The notes: generated from the letters alone by a model not told the origin. A stretch of 64,000 bases of DNA from Symsagittifera roscoffensis (GCF_963678635.1 NC_087063.1:49611220-49675219); one strand, 5' to 3'; positions 11,481 through 23,571 are shown, counted from the first letter of the stretch. Numbers and translations: made by a program.

Positions 11481-13865
11481 AACAGCCAATGTCGACAGTT
11501 TTTCTAATTATCAAAAGTACTAAATAGACACATCGCTTAAAAATTTTACCAAATACCCAACGCTCACAGTGATGACAATGCTCACAGGTACAAGGAAGAC
11601 TCACATTTTGACACTGATTCCAAAGTCAACCGAAAATTACTGAAATTTTTTTAAAAACCAGAACACACTACATCTTTGATCTCCATGGCACAAACAAACA
11701 GTTAGATCGCATCATTGCCCAAGCAATGAAAAATTCAAAATTTATGAATCTTACTTCAGCCGTTTTGATCACTTCCAATTAGCCTTTAATTTGAGAAAAT
11801 CAAAGTAACGAGGTTCAACTGTACATACGAACTAATGTTAAAAACTAAGCTAACACATACTCACACTTTCTACCGTTTTATTCAAATACACTTCATATAA
11901 CATTCACCATCACACAGCCCACATCACCACTGCATGTCCATGATTTCAAAACACATCACCTAACTTTTTGAGTTGTGCTTATTGTATTAATGGCACCAAC
12001 TTGCATGGCACTATCCGCATTATGATCCCGTCCAACAAATGCATGTTTCTTGCCACCGAAACCAACCCGTCGACAAAACTAAACCCTCGATCTTACCACA
12101 TGAATATATCCAACCTGTAAAAATACCATTATTAGATTTCAACCACAAGATCTATAACTTCATAAAGCCCAATCATTAGAAATGTTCAGTCCTTCACGAA
12201 AACCTAAAAACCATCCAGGTATTTGAGCTTTTTTGGCCACTTTTATAAACGAAAAACGTCATTCGCATACTAGCTGAACTCCTCTCAGAATCAACTTCCA
12301 TCGGTAGTTTTTGCTTAAAATTTCTTACCAGAACCAACGTAAGTCTAAATCAAGTATTCGAAAAGGTTAACTAATTCTAAAAGGGTTTACTTACTGTTTT
12401 ATGTTGAAAAGTTTCATAAATTTTCTTTCAGATTTCTTCTTTAGCATTCAAAATAGGAAAATCAAATAAAAGGTAGAAACTATTTTTTATCAACTATTTA
12501 AGCGGCGCTAATCTATTGCAGTATATTGAAATATGATTTTCAAAATATTTAAATAAACAGGTTTTAAAAATTTCTATGCAAAAAATTTGTAAAACAAAGC
12601 ATTGAGTTCTACAATTTAAATCACAAATTACAGGTCAAATAATTTGTTTAGGTGCGACTTTTTTATTTCTCTCCAACTTGTCCCGAAAGTTCACCTTTTT
12701 TTGAATAAACTGTTTAAAACGTTTTATTCTTTCGCATAACAACTTGTAGTAAATAAATGAATTTCAAACTTCGCTAACCGTTGATAACAATTCTAGTAAG
12801 GTTTTAAAACTTAATTTTTCCCTTAACCCGGTTCCAATAAAGCTTAAATAACCAACGCAATATATTGAAACTACCGCACTATCTCCACACTAATAATATG
12901 AACAGAAAAATTCCACTGTTCTGAACCCAGATCAAACTGGATAATAATTTTTTTTAGCACGAAAAGCATTTTTCAAATAAGACCACATGCAACATTCGTA
13001 AGCCCCAAGTTAACACTAATCACGGATAGGTTGTTTTAAACAAGTGAACAAAATCTCAAAATATGACTGACGAAAACACCAGGTAAAAAGAAAAGAAAAA
13101 TTTGTAATCGATAAAACCCTTTGATCAATAAACCACTCTCAAGTATACTCCCACAACTCGCCTAGCACACCAGTAGGACGTCCTGAGCATGCTCTATAGA
13201 CGCCCTCACCAACCGAGCTAAACCACACTTAGACATACCGCACTCATTTTTTGCTATGAGTGGTTCCAGTGTAAGAAACTCTTTAAATAAACCAAAATCA
13301 AATAAAAGCTTCTGCGAAAACAACTACCTGATTATTAATTTAAAATGAGAAAAAAAATGCAGAAATAACTATGGAAGAAACTTCACAGAGTAGATTCCAC
13401 AAGCAAAAAAAGGAAGATGATTAATTGACGACATTACGACGACTTCGGAATGGCAATCGATTGATTTTGCTTGCCGCAGTCTCAACTTTCTCTGGATATA
13501 AAGTATGGAGTTGACAGCGAAGAAAAAATTATTGAAACAGAACAAAGGCCCACATGACACTTCTCTCAGAAAAGTGAACCTTTTATCTCGCACATAGTCT
13601 CGCTCTGATTTATGAAATCGACTCATTTCGTGTATAACTTTTCTGCACGTTACTTCGATCTCTCTGGGTTCACGACAATCCCGCATTATTGAAAGTATTT
13701 GGCAGGCACAGACAATAGTTGTTTGTCTTTCTCAGCAACTCTCTCAACAATTCTCTCGAGAACTCAAAACCACTCTCGTACGATGAAACTCAAAACTTTA
13801 AAAATTATTTTTACCCCGGATGGGTGGAACAAGTTTGAACCATTTCTTTAAGTATTTTAAAATAC
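11481..13865. other. Decayed A/C-rich retroelement-like DNA, no gene recognised
   Basis: The + strand stays A/C-rich to about 12,330, as in other retroelement blocks here, then becomes more balanced. No domain was recognised. The minus-strand frame at 13,369-13,686 has no known motif. Confidence 0.45.
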
Positions 13866-14200
13866 TTCACTGTAAAATATTCATAACAAACCAATCATAA
13901 TTCTAGACTAATTTTTATTTCTTCTTGTAAGCCTGAAACCCTAGTGGTTCAAATAATTAAAAATAAAGATTGAAACCAGTTACTTTCTTCTCTCCTCTAA
14001 CTTCGCAATAAACCAGTAAATCGCTAGAATTATTGAAACTAAGAAATATAAGGGTAAGATTAGGATCGGCATTGCACTAAGAAGTTGCGCAAATCTATCC
14101 GGTCGAAAATATATACCGTGACAAACAGACGATTTACCGTATCCGAAATTACTCTACGAGAAGGCCACCCCGACGTAGCTCAAAAGTTGTTCAATTTTGG
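13866..14200 (+). repeat. LTR-like module, copy 3
   Basis: Shares colinear blocks with 32,130-32,440, notably 'cactaagaagttgcgcaaatctatccggtcg' versus its relative with 'actaagaagttgcac'. In its first ~130 bp it also matches 1,530-1,660 and 9,598-9,740 (cactgtaaaa..ttcata, aaccaatcata, ttgaaatcagt-like blocks). Diverged at every locus. Contains AATAAAG-like hexamers. The best guess is the R/U5 part of an old LTR family. Confidence 0.4.
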
Positions 14201-14339
14201 AAAGTTTGGACCAGACAGTTTGAGATTAGGCTTCAGCCGAACTGTTCATCCAATAATTTGTGATAGGGAAAATTTTATCATGAAAAAAAAATGGTACCGC
14301 GACAACTCTCAAGAAAATACAACTTGCAAAAATTAAGGA

Positions 14340-15646
14340 AAGCGACAACTCGCAAGTTTTTGAAGCTTATTAATTGGAAACTTCAAATTCTTGGCTTAAG
14401 GTCGGCGTTGGGCGCGCTGCGCGCGAGCCGCCGCTTTGGCGCGACTGCGGCGTTGAGTATATGGTCGTGGTCATCTATCTTCACTTATCGTTGTTAAAAA
14501 CAATTTTGGCGCTTAAATTGTCAATTGTCGGAAATAGCGTTTTAAAAAAATTCGAGCCAAAGTAGTATGAAAATCAAACTAAATTGCAGACTATTCGGTG
14601 GTAGGCCAACAAGCCAATGGGCCAGCAAACCAAAAATAGGATTACCCTTCCAACAAATTAATACTTTTATGCAAACATGACAGGTTGTCATTGTTGTTAT
14701 ACAGTTTTTACGTAATTCTGATGTAATTTACGTTATTTTGATGCAATTTCGGCTTCAAGATATGGCGGTTTTTAGACATGGTCGTTTGTTGAATATCCGC
14801 CTTTTATTCATATGACAATTATTGTTCCGACTTTCGATATGAAAGTAACGGAATATTTGTGCTCGGGGTGGGTTTTTTTTTTCTTCAGACAAATTTCGAC
14901 TTTTTAACTAGCCATTTTTGAAAGAAATTTTTTATATCATTCAAAAGGTATTGTTGTCCTGAGCTTAAATATGAAAAGATATTTCACCTGTGATCAGTTT
15001 TCGCAAAAATACGGGGTTTAATGATTGTCATTTTGGCCAATGTGGGACAATTAACGCGCGATATATTTCGCGCTATTAACGCGTAAGCGGAGAGTTAATC
15101 CGTCTTAGAAATCGTTCCAAATTGGTTGAAAGAAGCTTATTTGCCATAATTGATTTGTTACAAGGAGCAAAATCTATCATTTTGTACTTAATATGGCGTG
15201 TGGGGGGATGATTTTCATTAAAAAAATTCAAATTTAAAAAAAAAATTTCAATTTTTGTTTTATTTCATTTAATTTCTTAAATGTTATTACTGCTCCATAA
15301 ACATTAAAAGGCGGTCGGAACATTCAGGGCTTTGCCCTGATACAATCAGTCTTGTTTTTTTAATTGTTTTTTTTATGAGCATGCAACATTACTATGTTAT
15401 TATGTGTTCGTTCTTACGGTGTGCTATTATAAAGAAAATTGTATATACTTCACATTTCATGCTTGTTATGCGCTGCTAAAAGATCTGTGTTCGTTAAAGT
15501 GAAAAGTTATGCTGTGGTTTTCATGAAAATTATTCATTATGATTTAACGAAACGTTGATGAGTTTATAATTTCTGCTGCCAAATCTCACTTACCTTACTG
15601 GCTGCTTACTTTGTGGCAGCAAGAAGTTGACAATCGCGTAAGCAAA
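14340..15646. other. No gene recognised; local GC island
   Basis: Contains a short GC-rich patch at about 14,400-14,457 with the palindrome-like gcgcgctgcgcgc, and a second CG-rich palindromic patch near 15,050-15,085. The overlapping frames at 14,085-14,565 sit on the patch and have no recognisable motif. The rest is AT-rich. Confidence 0.4.
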
Positions 15647-15841
15647 CACCCGGGTTGACCTCCATAGACCAAAAAAGCTAATCATACAATTCCATAAACT
15701 AAAACTATCAAAAAAAACTAGTCATACAAATCTCATACATTTTGCTAAAACGGTGTCATTGAATTTTCGAACAACTTTTCTCTTGTTTTGGCATAAAATT
15801 CGTTGTATCGTACCAAATAAGAAAGAAAAACTTTTTGTCAA

Positions 15842-15895
15842 AAAAATGCTAATCATACAATTTCCATATGTGGAAAATGTATGACTAGCATTTTT
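15842..15895. repeat. 25-bp imperfect inverted repeat inside CCCGGGT element
   Basis: The arms 15,842-15,866 and 15,871-15,895 pair with two mismatches around a 4-nt loop. The arm sequence repeats the 'aaaaatgctaatcatac' motif found near both ends of the element and in the second hairpin. Confidence 0.8.
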
Positions 15896-16503
15896 GATGG
15901 CGACAAAAAATTTTCAAGTATATTTGAAATTGCCCCAAACATTTTTTTGTGTTATTTTTCAATTGCAAATTGATTTTCGTACTCAAACAAACATTTTTTG
16001 AAGAAAAAAATTTGCATGCAAAATTTATTTTTTTGTGTGTATAACGTAGTCCTGGATATACTAATATCGTGTTTTTTTCCTTTTCTCTTCATAACTTTTG
16101 TTAAAAACGCTTAAAACTCCTCTTTGTTTTGAATGACATGTTTGTTTATGCCTTGATCAATGTCTGGTATAAGAACTTAGAAACTTTGGAAATAATCATC
16201 TTTGAAATTTTTTGCCAAAATTTAAAAGTTCGTTACTTTCGTTATATTATTTGTGTGAGACAGAATTAATCTGCAGGCTGTTTCCAATGCATTTTCAATG
16301 CGAGACGGCCAAATGTATGGTTACTACGTTTGAGTAACCAAGGTTTTTGTCATTTGTGTTCGGTTACGAACACAACCAATAAATTTTGAGAAAATAAAAT
16401 GTAAAAAAATCATTATTTTTGGCTTATGGAAAAATGCTAGTCATACAATTTCCCTATACTAAAAAGTAGTAATCATAGACCTTTCATGTAATTTTCATGT
16501 AAT

Positions 16504-16575
16504 CAAAATGCTAATCAAACACTTTTCATGCAATTACTTACGGAATTGCATGAAAAGTGTTTGATTAGCATTTTG
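16504..16575. repeat. Perfect 32-bp inverted repeat with 8-nt loop
   Basis: The arms 16,504-16,535 and 16,544-16,575 are exact reverse complements, separated by acttacgg. It sits about 45 bp from the right end of the element. Perfect pairing in an otherwise diverged neighbourhood suggests recent formation, gene conversion or selection. Confidence 0.9.
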
Positions 16576-16838
16576 CCATAGATGAAAATTGTATGACGAG
16601 CTTTTTTGGTCAACCCGGGCAGTCAGCAAGCAGACTAGTAGTTAAGCAGACAACATTTTCAACTTTTATTTCTAGGACGGTTGCAAGAAGAACTACCATA
16701 TTAAAATGCGGACAAATTCAAGCGACTTCTTGTTGTTCAAGACATCATTTCGAATATCAATTCATATTAATCATGATTAAGTATTTTTGTTTGAAATGAA
16801 TAAATTTAAACCAGTTTAATATGAAAATTTCCAGCTTC

Positions 16839-17094
16839 TGCAATAATAGATTGTTGGTTTTCATCGATTACCAGTTGTTGTGATTTATTTTTATAGTTAT
16901 GTCAAAATGACCTTCGGTATTGATTAGATACCAATCAACACATTGCATAATTCGACCATCGGTAGATCATTGCTAGTTTGTGTTGATTAAGATTAAACGT
17001 TTCAATTCACATTTCATTTTTTATCTTTTCATTTTATTTAAGTAATTGCGCTTACTCTGTACATAACTAACAAGTCTTTTAGAACTTTTTAGTA
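16839..17094 (+). repeat. 5' LTR of Gypsy element 1
   Basis: The right ~200 bp, from 'gttgttgtgattta' (16,873) onward, align with the two 3' LTRs at 22,830-23,091 and 26,030-26,291: 'atgaccttcggtat', 'gatcattgctagtttgtg' and 'taactaac' in order. The first ~35 bp are poorly matched. The end is set by the PBS-like sequence that follows immediately. TG occurs at the chosen start. About 256 bp versus 262 bp for the 3' copies. Confidence 0.7.
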
Positions 17095-17112
17095 TGGCGT
17101 AGTCACATGAAT
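17095..17112 (+). promoter_or_regulatory. Primer-binding site, tRNA-Ser-like
   Basis: TGGCGTAGTCACATGAAT lies directly after the LTR. TGG complements the CCA tail, and the next seven bases complement an acceptor 3' strand GACTACG as found in tRNA-Ser. The match beyond ten bases to the usual tRNA-Ser T-stem is poor, so the primer identity is tentative. Confidence 0.5.
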
Positions 17113-18240
17113 CGAACTTGCGTGGAGACCTTTCATTCTGCCAAACCATACCATGGAGCCCCACATTCCACGATCCATTTTCAATTAGCGATAATTGCTA
17201 AAGAGAATCTGGATATCGATAGTCTTAACGGACCGGATGTACCGGAAACTTAAATTCAAATTCTGAAACAAGCAACAGAAAGTGAACTGGATATCAATAG
17301 AGTCAATAGAGAAACGACGAACAAAAACGCGATAAAATTATACGAAGCCGCCGAAGAAAAGCGGATCAACGAAGAAAAGAAAAAATTTTATGGTATGAGA
17401 CGAGCAGAGGCTGATGCTCTATCCTATTTTTAGCACTCGGCAGCAAGAAAAAAATCTTTGCCCGAAAAACCCTCGGGTGAAAGTTTCAGCCATACTTTTT
17501 ACTGAATTCTGGAATCTTCTGGACGTTGCCTTTAAAAAACCTTCTAACACAACTTTCGAGAGGCACAATAAATTAAACCGCAAACAAAAAGGTCGTTAGG
17601 CAATTAAACAATTTTGGGGCGCGCTGACAGACCTAGCTAGTACATGAAACATTAGGGAGACCAATGAAGCGGAATGGATTTGGGACGTCTTTATATGCAA
17701 TATGAAGGATTGCGAAACCCAAGGGAAACTCCTATCAGCTACAATCAGCCCCTCAGAAGCTGTAAGTCTGACTCTAATCGACGGAAAAAGCAATTTTAAT
17801 TATCAGAAATTGACGCTTATGACGAAATCTTTGACCGATGGGCCGAATTTTGAATCGTTCAATGTACAGAACCAGATAAAGAAAGAACTGAGTCGCGTTA
17901 TAGAACGGAGTAATTCATGCATGAAGTGCGGCAACGCATTAACAAAGGGTCACTTGAATGTATGTCCAGCGCAGCGTATCTTTTGTAAAACTTACAGAAG
18001 AAATTTCGCCAAACTGTGTAAATCTCGCAACAAACTACCATCTGTAAATATTGTAAGTGATAATCATGTAAATATTGCGAATAGTGTACCGCCGGAGAAA
18101 TCCTGGAGCGATAATCAAGAAATGTGCGGAGTGATAAATACTTGGAACGGGAACGGACCGAGAGAAGATGACAATGTTTCGGTTTGGAGCGTTAGAACTA
18201 TATCGACGAGAACGGACTGGAAACTAGAAAACTCCTGAAC
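17113..18240 (+). pseudogene. gag: Gypsy element 1 gag, decayed
   Basis: A lysine/glutamate-rich region with frameshifts leads to an open stretch at 17,702-18,238 (178 codons). In it a CCHC zinc knuckle is visible from about 17,918, with spacing C-x2-C-x7-H-x3-C. A second knuckle follows in which the second Cys and the His are replaced (Tyr and Phe/Asn region). Zinc knuckles bind genomic RNA in LTR-element particles. The C-terminal location next to the protease/RT region fits gag. Several stops upstream of 17,700 make it non-functional. Opposite-strand frames (17,596-17,793 and 18,115-18,348) are shadows. Confidence 0.65.
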
Positions 18241-21200
18241 GTAGGATTGGGATGGGAGATGATTGTAAAAATGATTATTCGATTCGGCGAGCCCAGTTAG
18301 TTTTATAAAACAAACTGACTTACACGAACTTAAACTCAGATATCCCAACCTGAAATTTTACGCAGTGGCGAAGAGGATCAGATACTTATCCTGCCGTTTC
18401 ACAGACCATACGATCAACATCCTGGGCAAAATAATAATCAACGCAATTCAATAGTTGGATTTGTGAAGAGACGCCATTTTTCATTACTGGAGGACACACA
18501 GAAGAAGTGTCCCAATCCAATATGTTCACTCAGCCGGCCACCAATGAAGAGTAAGTTGAAACTTTCCTTTTCAACTGAACAAATTTTCTACAACTTTAAA
18601 GAATAACTTACGAGAGTTGAAAAAAGTCGGAACGATCGCAATTTAACACATATCGATTCTCCGTTTAAACCAGTTCAGGCAAAATAAAGAAGATTTCCTA
18701 TGCATCTACTCTGGGCGTAAGTGAAGACTTAAGAAGAATGGAGACCGAAGGACACGTTGTAAAATTAGAGAAATGCGACGAGGATTGTTTCAATAGTCCA
18801 ATTTTTTTTAACAAAAAAGAAAATTGGCTGGATCAAATTGGCATTAAACTACAAACCATCAGAATTTTTAAAATAACATTAGATAACCAACATTCATGAA
18901 ATGATAGGCAATGTTGCTATTCAACTTTCGGAAACTCCTACTGGGCAGGTCTGATTCTAAATTACTAAACGATCAGACTTTCAAAAATAATCTCAGATAC
19001 CCAACATTCATGAAATGATACACAATGTTGCTATTCAACTTTCGCAAACTTCCAGTGGGCAGGTCTGGTTTAGCAATTTGGAATTGAAAAATGCGTATAG
19101 TCAACTTGAAATTTGCAAAAATGCAAGCGGACAGTGTAACTTCAACACTTTGGGTTGTGAAACAACTGTAGTGTATCAACTTTCAAACGGTTCTTACGGT
19201 TTGGGCGACATGCCTAATGAATTTCAACGCGTCATGAACTCACATCTAAAGAACATACTGTGTACGTTTTGCTACATAGACGACATTGTGGTTGCTTCGA
19301 AAGGACTTTGAAATGAACATTAATCAATTGTAAGTAGCTTTCTGACAATCCTAAACAAGAACATCATGGCGGTGAAAAGAAAAAAATGCCCATTCTTTCA
19401 GAAAGAAATATGAGGATTAGGTTTTAAAATCTCTGAAGACGGAGTACTTTCGTTTGTCGGCAAGGCGGACGCTATCGAAAACCTTCCAGACCCCAAAATT
19501 ATCTCGAAGTTATGAATGTTCTCCGGCTGAATAAACCAGTATGTGAAAGATGGCTTCGAATTTTTCTTCTTTGAGCTCCCCCCTTCGTCCCCTATTAAAC
19601 AAGAAGTCAATTTACAAATGGGATACTAGACACTAGATAGCTTCTGAAAAACTGCTATCAGAAAAAGTATATATCACAGGAAGCAGCCACTTTGTTGTTC
19701 TCATAGTGGACTGAGTGCGACATAAGAACATTTTCAAGGTGGACAGTGGAAAGCAATCGCATTCGCTTCAAAATTCTTAAAAAATCAAGAAATGAAGTAT
19801 TCCACATTGACTTAGAACTATTGGGCGTAGCATGGGCTGCAGAGTAGTTAAGAAATTACTTTTCGGCTCGGATTTCGAAATTGAGCCAGACCATATAGCC
19901 CTAGTTTCAGCCATTTCAGCAAAATATAGCTACAAACCGGCGGCTAAACAGATTTTTACCCTTTTAATTTTAAAATCTCACATCTTCCAGAGAAAATATG
20001 GGTCTTACTGACCTCTTATCTAGATTACCGTCTGGCAAAAACTAAACCTTACCCTCCTCACTCTACGACGAAGAATTTTTGGAATATCTTATCTAGTGGA
20101 GACCAGTTGAAATGTTTAAATACAAATTTTGTAGATAGACCTTTGTTCGCTGTTAAATCAAATCCAATTGTTATTTTAAAAAATCCCGTCGCGAGTTGAA
20201 AATTCAAGCAATTTTTTTAGTCGAGATTTTAAAATTTTTTCAATAGTTTTATTGAATTCTAAAATTTTTGGTGCTATTATTTCTTGTTTTGTTCAAGCAA
20301 TTAAAGTTTGTGATAACTCAAATATCAGAGCAGAAAATTGTTCTCTGAACTGTTTACCCCCAGTCCACTCTAATGCCAACTTTAGAAGCATTATTTTTAC
20401 TGACAAGGTTCTTATACATTTCATTATGCAAAACGAAGATCTAAGGAAAAAGAAGTCCCCGAGATAGTTAATCTCAATCAATTTGCCGGCCCAATAGATA
20501 TAAAACAGACCTCATATTACCCTACTCCCCTATAATTCCAGAGAAAACACTGTTCAAAGAAACTCTTAACGATCATGACAAAAGACGACAAGATTATCTG
20601 GGGCAAACTCATCACGATCAGAATTGGACGACCAGTAGTGATTCAGGGAATCTACTTGAAAAACTACAAAAGAGACCTTGATGTGAAACACGAAGTCCTT
20701 TTCAAGGACACTAAGCTGGAAGTGCCAGCAGCTATTCGGGGATTATTCAGCTCACAATTAAATGAAATTCATCCGGGCCAATTTGGAATGAAGCTTTTAG
20801 CAGAATACATTTGGTTGCCACACATCTTCCGGGAAAGGTATCATCTTGGGGAGTCTTGTAATCAGTGCCTGGAAGTCGGTAAGAGCCTCAAAGTTTTACT
20901 CGGAACGGAACACACGACAAAACGTCCCACGTTATTTTACGCGATTTAGGACTAAATTCGGTCTACGCAGGTCCATTGGACGCTTTTTGTGGAACAAAAA
21001 ATTTGTCCTTTTTTGCATTGATTGTTTCACAAAAATTCTCTCTGCGAATTTAGTCAATAACCCAACCTCAACTTCCGTTACTTCCTTTTAAAACTGATTA
21101 CTGCCATCATCATGGTTTTCCAAGAAAGATTAGAATAGGCCATGGGTTCTTTTTTCATCTCACGGTTTGAAAGGCTTTTGTTAAAAATTCAACATCAAAA

Positions 21201-21480
21201 TCACCTGCTATACAGTTGGAGATCATAGATCTAACGGACTTGTAGATAAACTTGTATATACTGTAAAATCTTAATGATTAGCCATGTCATTTGAGTCACC
21301 AAAACCTTCTGTAATTTCCTAGATCGAGAAAATTATTTGGAACCTCGAAATTAGAAAACAGAAAACAACCTTCGATAGAATGCACCCCCTCGAGAAACAT
21401 TTTTATAGAACTGCAAACGCCAGATTAAAAAATTGATATACTTCGATAACCGATTAGATAAAGTAAAGTTTATCTTACCG
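18241..21480 (+). pseudogene. pol: Gypsy element 1 pol: protease-RT-RNase H-integrase, decayed
   Basis: A degenerate aspartic-protease-like region lies at about 18,330-18,540. RT motifs are clear at 19,015-19,311: NLELKNAYSQL, YGLGDMPNEFQRVM, then YIDD at 19,273-19,284, the polymerase active-site motif. RNase H-like sequence follows to about 20,040. The integrase zinc domain is readable in the open stretch 20,575-20,949 (H-P-G-x-x-G-M...W-L-P...C-x2-C) and the core follows in shifting frames, including YAGPLDA near 20,968. The motif GDHRSNGLV begins near 21,218, where the expected catalytic Glu of the DDE set is Asp. Many stops and frameshifts; inactive. Same clade as the integrase at 56,275. 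Confidence 0.8.
18881..19075 (+). repeat. 114-bp tandem duplication inside the RT
   Basis: The block starting agata(a/c)ccaacattcatgaa occurs at 18,881 and again at 18,995, a spacing of 114 bp (38 codons). Both copies encode the RT segment before motif A and have since diverged. The first carries in-frame stops. Confidence 0.75.
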
Positions 21481-22735
21481 GACCAACAAGCCAGGAATTA
21501 GGAAATTCACGACGGGGCAGAAAACGGCTACATGGGTGCTGACGGCTACATGGATGCTGCGGAAGCTCAGACAGACTCAGAGGACAATCTAACATTAGCC
21601 CTAACCCACTCGGTTACTCCCCCGCCTGACCTGTCAAGACCCGGCAAAACCGGCGAAACTTCAAAGAAGTTAGTTTCTGGAAGTAAATTTTAAACAAGGA
21701 TGGCTAGCAGGAAAATTGGGGAACCCTGTTCCAACTTTTCAGAAAAACATCATCGAATCCTCTGATTATACGATTACGCTCAATAACGGTCGCATCTTGC
21801 AAGAATCCGACTTAGTTTTTAAAGGAAAACTGCTCCCTTTTTCCAAAAATATCGTATTGAAACCCATTGAGCAAAATCTTACCCAACCTTCGAGTTTAGC
21901 AGGAAAAAAGAAACTCTCACCTCGGATGAAGTCCATTGGGAGAGACACCACTCAGCTCAAGCAGGGCACGGTCCCAACTACAAGACGGTCCCAACTACAG
22001 GTCCCCATCAGCCGATCACAGAACTAGTAGTGATTCAAAAGTGTCAGCAAAATACCTCAGGTTCTTCTTCTTCTCTAAACCGAAAGTTATGGGATGGGAT
22101 AATCAAAGACTATTTCGATGGCGTATCAAACAATAACATGCCTTTTAGTCAGGACGCCGTGGCAGGGCCTAACCATGAAAAAAATGTTACAAGTGGCGAA
22201 TCTTCACTCCCAAGGCTCAAACATCCGAGTGGACCAGCGGTTCCTCCCTCAGGTTCAGACTATCAAAATATTCATTCGGGGCTGGCTTCGAAAAAAATCC
22301 GATCCAATTGGTCAGTACCCCAGAAAATCCTTTCCAGGTGGAACACCAACCAAGACCGTCTAGACTTCGAGGAATAGTGGGCCCTCCTAAATTCTTCGGT
22401 GAACTTCGGTTATATCGATATTGTGCTGGAGTTGCAGGACACAGTCACTGACGTAAACAAAGAACTCCCCTTAAGATTTTCTAATGCCGCCAGTGGACGT
22501 CGCTAAGAGACACACTGGTGGCTATGAAACCACTCTATTTTGCTCTTCTCAAAGTCTATCCCATCGGGACGAATTGGTCAGACTCCGATACAAACTATCC
22601 TTTCAATATCACCGAGCGGATCCACACCTACACCCCAACTTCCGCCGGAACACCCAATTTAGGATGCCAATAGTTTTAGTGAAATCTCTTCAACGATTGA
22701 CTAAGAACACGAAAATCGCTTAGATGAATCTGATT
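21481..22735 (+). pseudogene. Gypsy element 1, integrase C-terminal tail
   Basis: The fragmented frames at 21,716-22,027 and 22,030-22,377 encode a charged Ser/Pro/Lys-rich tail, including GRILQESDLVFKG, typical of the region after a Gypsy integrase core. The same tail recurs at 24,520-25,752 with different breaks, and in a different sequence form in the 56-57.6 kb element. It ends shortly before the polypurine tract and LTR. Confidence 0.6.
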
Positions 22736-22815
22736 CGACTTACCATTGAAAATTCTCTTTGTTTTTGTCCTAGTCCTTGTTTATGGTGCATTTTGTAAAT
22801 TTTGTTCCTACTTTG

Positions 22816-22829
22816 AAGGGGGAAACGGG
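22816..22829 (+). promoter_or_regulatory. Polypurine tract of Gypsy element 1
   Basis: aagggggaaacggg lies immediately before the 3' LTR start TGTATATAG. An identical tract precedes the LTR of the second copy at 26,016-26,029. Confidence 0.7.
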
Positions 22830-23091
22830 TGTATATAGAATTAGTTTTGGTCAATTGTAAAATTTCATTTTTTTCTCGTAAAATGTTGTGATTTGTATGT
22901 CAATATGACCTTCGGTATGGATTAGATACCCGTCAACTCCATGCATGGTTTGACCATCGGTCGATCATTGCTAGTTTGTGATGGTTTAAGAACGAACGTT
23001 TTAATTTACACTTCATTTTATATTTTATACTTTTCTAAGTAATTGTACATATTGTCTATATAACTAACTAGTCTATTGGAACAATTCATTA
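22830..23091 (+). repeat. 3' LTR of Gypsy element 1
   Basis: 262 bp from TGTATATAG after the polypurine tract to about 23,091, aligned with the 5' LTR end and with the LTR at 26,030-26,291. The terminal bases are near TA rather than a clean CA. With the 5' LTR this bounds a ~6.25-kb element (16,839-23,091). No target duplication was evident. Confidence 0.75.
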
Positions 23092-23571
23092 CCATTATTC
23101 TCAAACGTTAAAGTAGTAGCGCAATGGATGCAAGAGAAAACTTGCTGAAATTGATTGTACATCTTTCCTACAGCAACAATTCGAACGAAAAATAATTTGA
23201 AAATAGCTCCAGAAGTCTTTTAGTTCAAATTGTATGTTTTGTTATGTTTCAAGGTATTCCATTCAATCATTCTCAATTTACGGTTTCATAAAACTGACAT
23301 GCATACAAAGATAAGACTACCGTTCAATGGGGCATAAAAATTTTTAGTTAAACTTTTATTTCGATCGCCAAAATTTGACGGACCAAAAAAATTATCGTAT
23401 AAACGTTTGTTGTATAATGTTTGAAGGGTGGATCTAAGATTATCTAATTTCTGTTCACACATTGTCCTCTGTATAGTACCTTACTGTTAAATTTTTGTTG
23501 AGAAGGATCGATTGTAAAATGTAGTCAAGGCAATTTCTCGGCGAATGAATAATGTCAAGACAAAATTTCAT

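Larger units (their letters stand above)
15649..16619. mobile_element. CCCGGGT-terminal hairpin element (no tRNA), 971 bp
   Basis: The left end reads cccgggttgacc and the right end is its exact complement (ggtcaacccggg). Just inside, both ends carry a related segment of the type 'accaaaaaagctaatcatac' (right end in inverse orientation), offset on the left by a ~10-bp insertion. The dinucleotide CA lies directly outside each end (15,647-15,648 and 16,620-16,621), fitting a 2-bp target duplication. Inside are two strong inverted repeats built from the same 'aaaatgctaatca' theme. There is no transposase frame, so it would be non-autonomous. It shares termini, 2-bp duplication and hairpins with the element at 26,680-27,583. 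Confidence 0.75.
21215..23571 (+). repeat. Large duplication, copy A (Gypsy 3' end plus flank)
   Basis: From 'acagttggagatca' to 'caagacaaaatt' this segment matches 24,206-27,618. It includes the integrase end, tail, LTR and ~480 bp of flank, so the unit is a genomic segment rather than an element. Copy A lacks ~215 bp present in B near 25,757-25,965 and lacks the tRNA-bearing element, preserving its empty site at 23,531-23,535. Confidence 0.85.

Noticed and set aside
13140-13270. tRNA-like stretch on the minus strand (TAGCTCGGTTGG A-box-like motif with a possible D-arm)
   Set aside because: No anticodon stem, T-arm or acceptor stem could be formed and no B box lies at the right spacing. At most a degraded tRNA-derived fragment.
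14397-14460. GC island as a CpG-island promoter
   Set aside because: Only about 60 bp long, made of palindromic cg runs, and with no adjacent gene.
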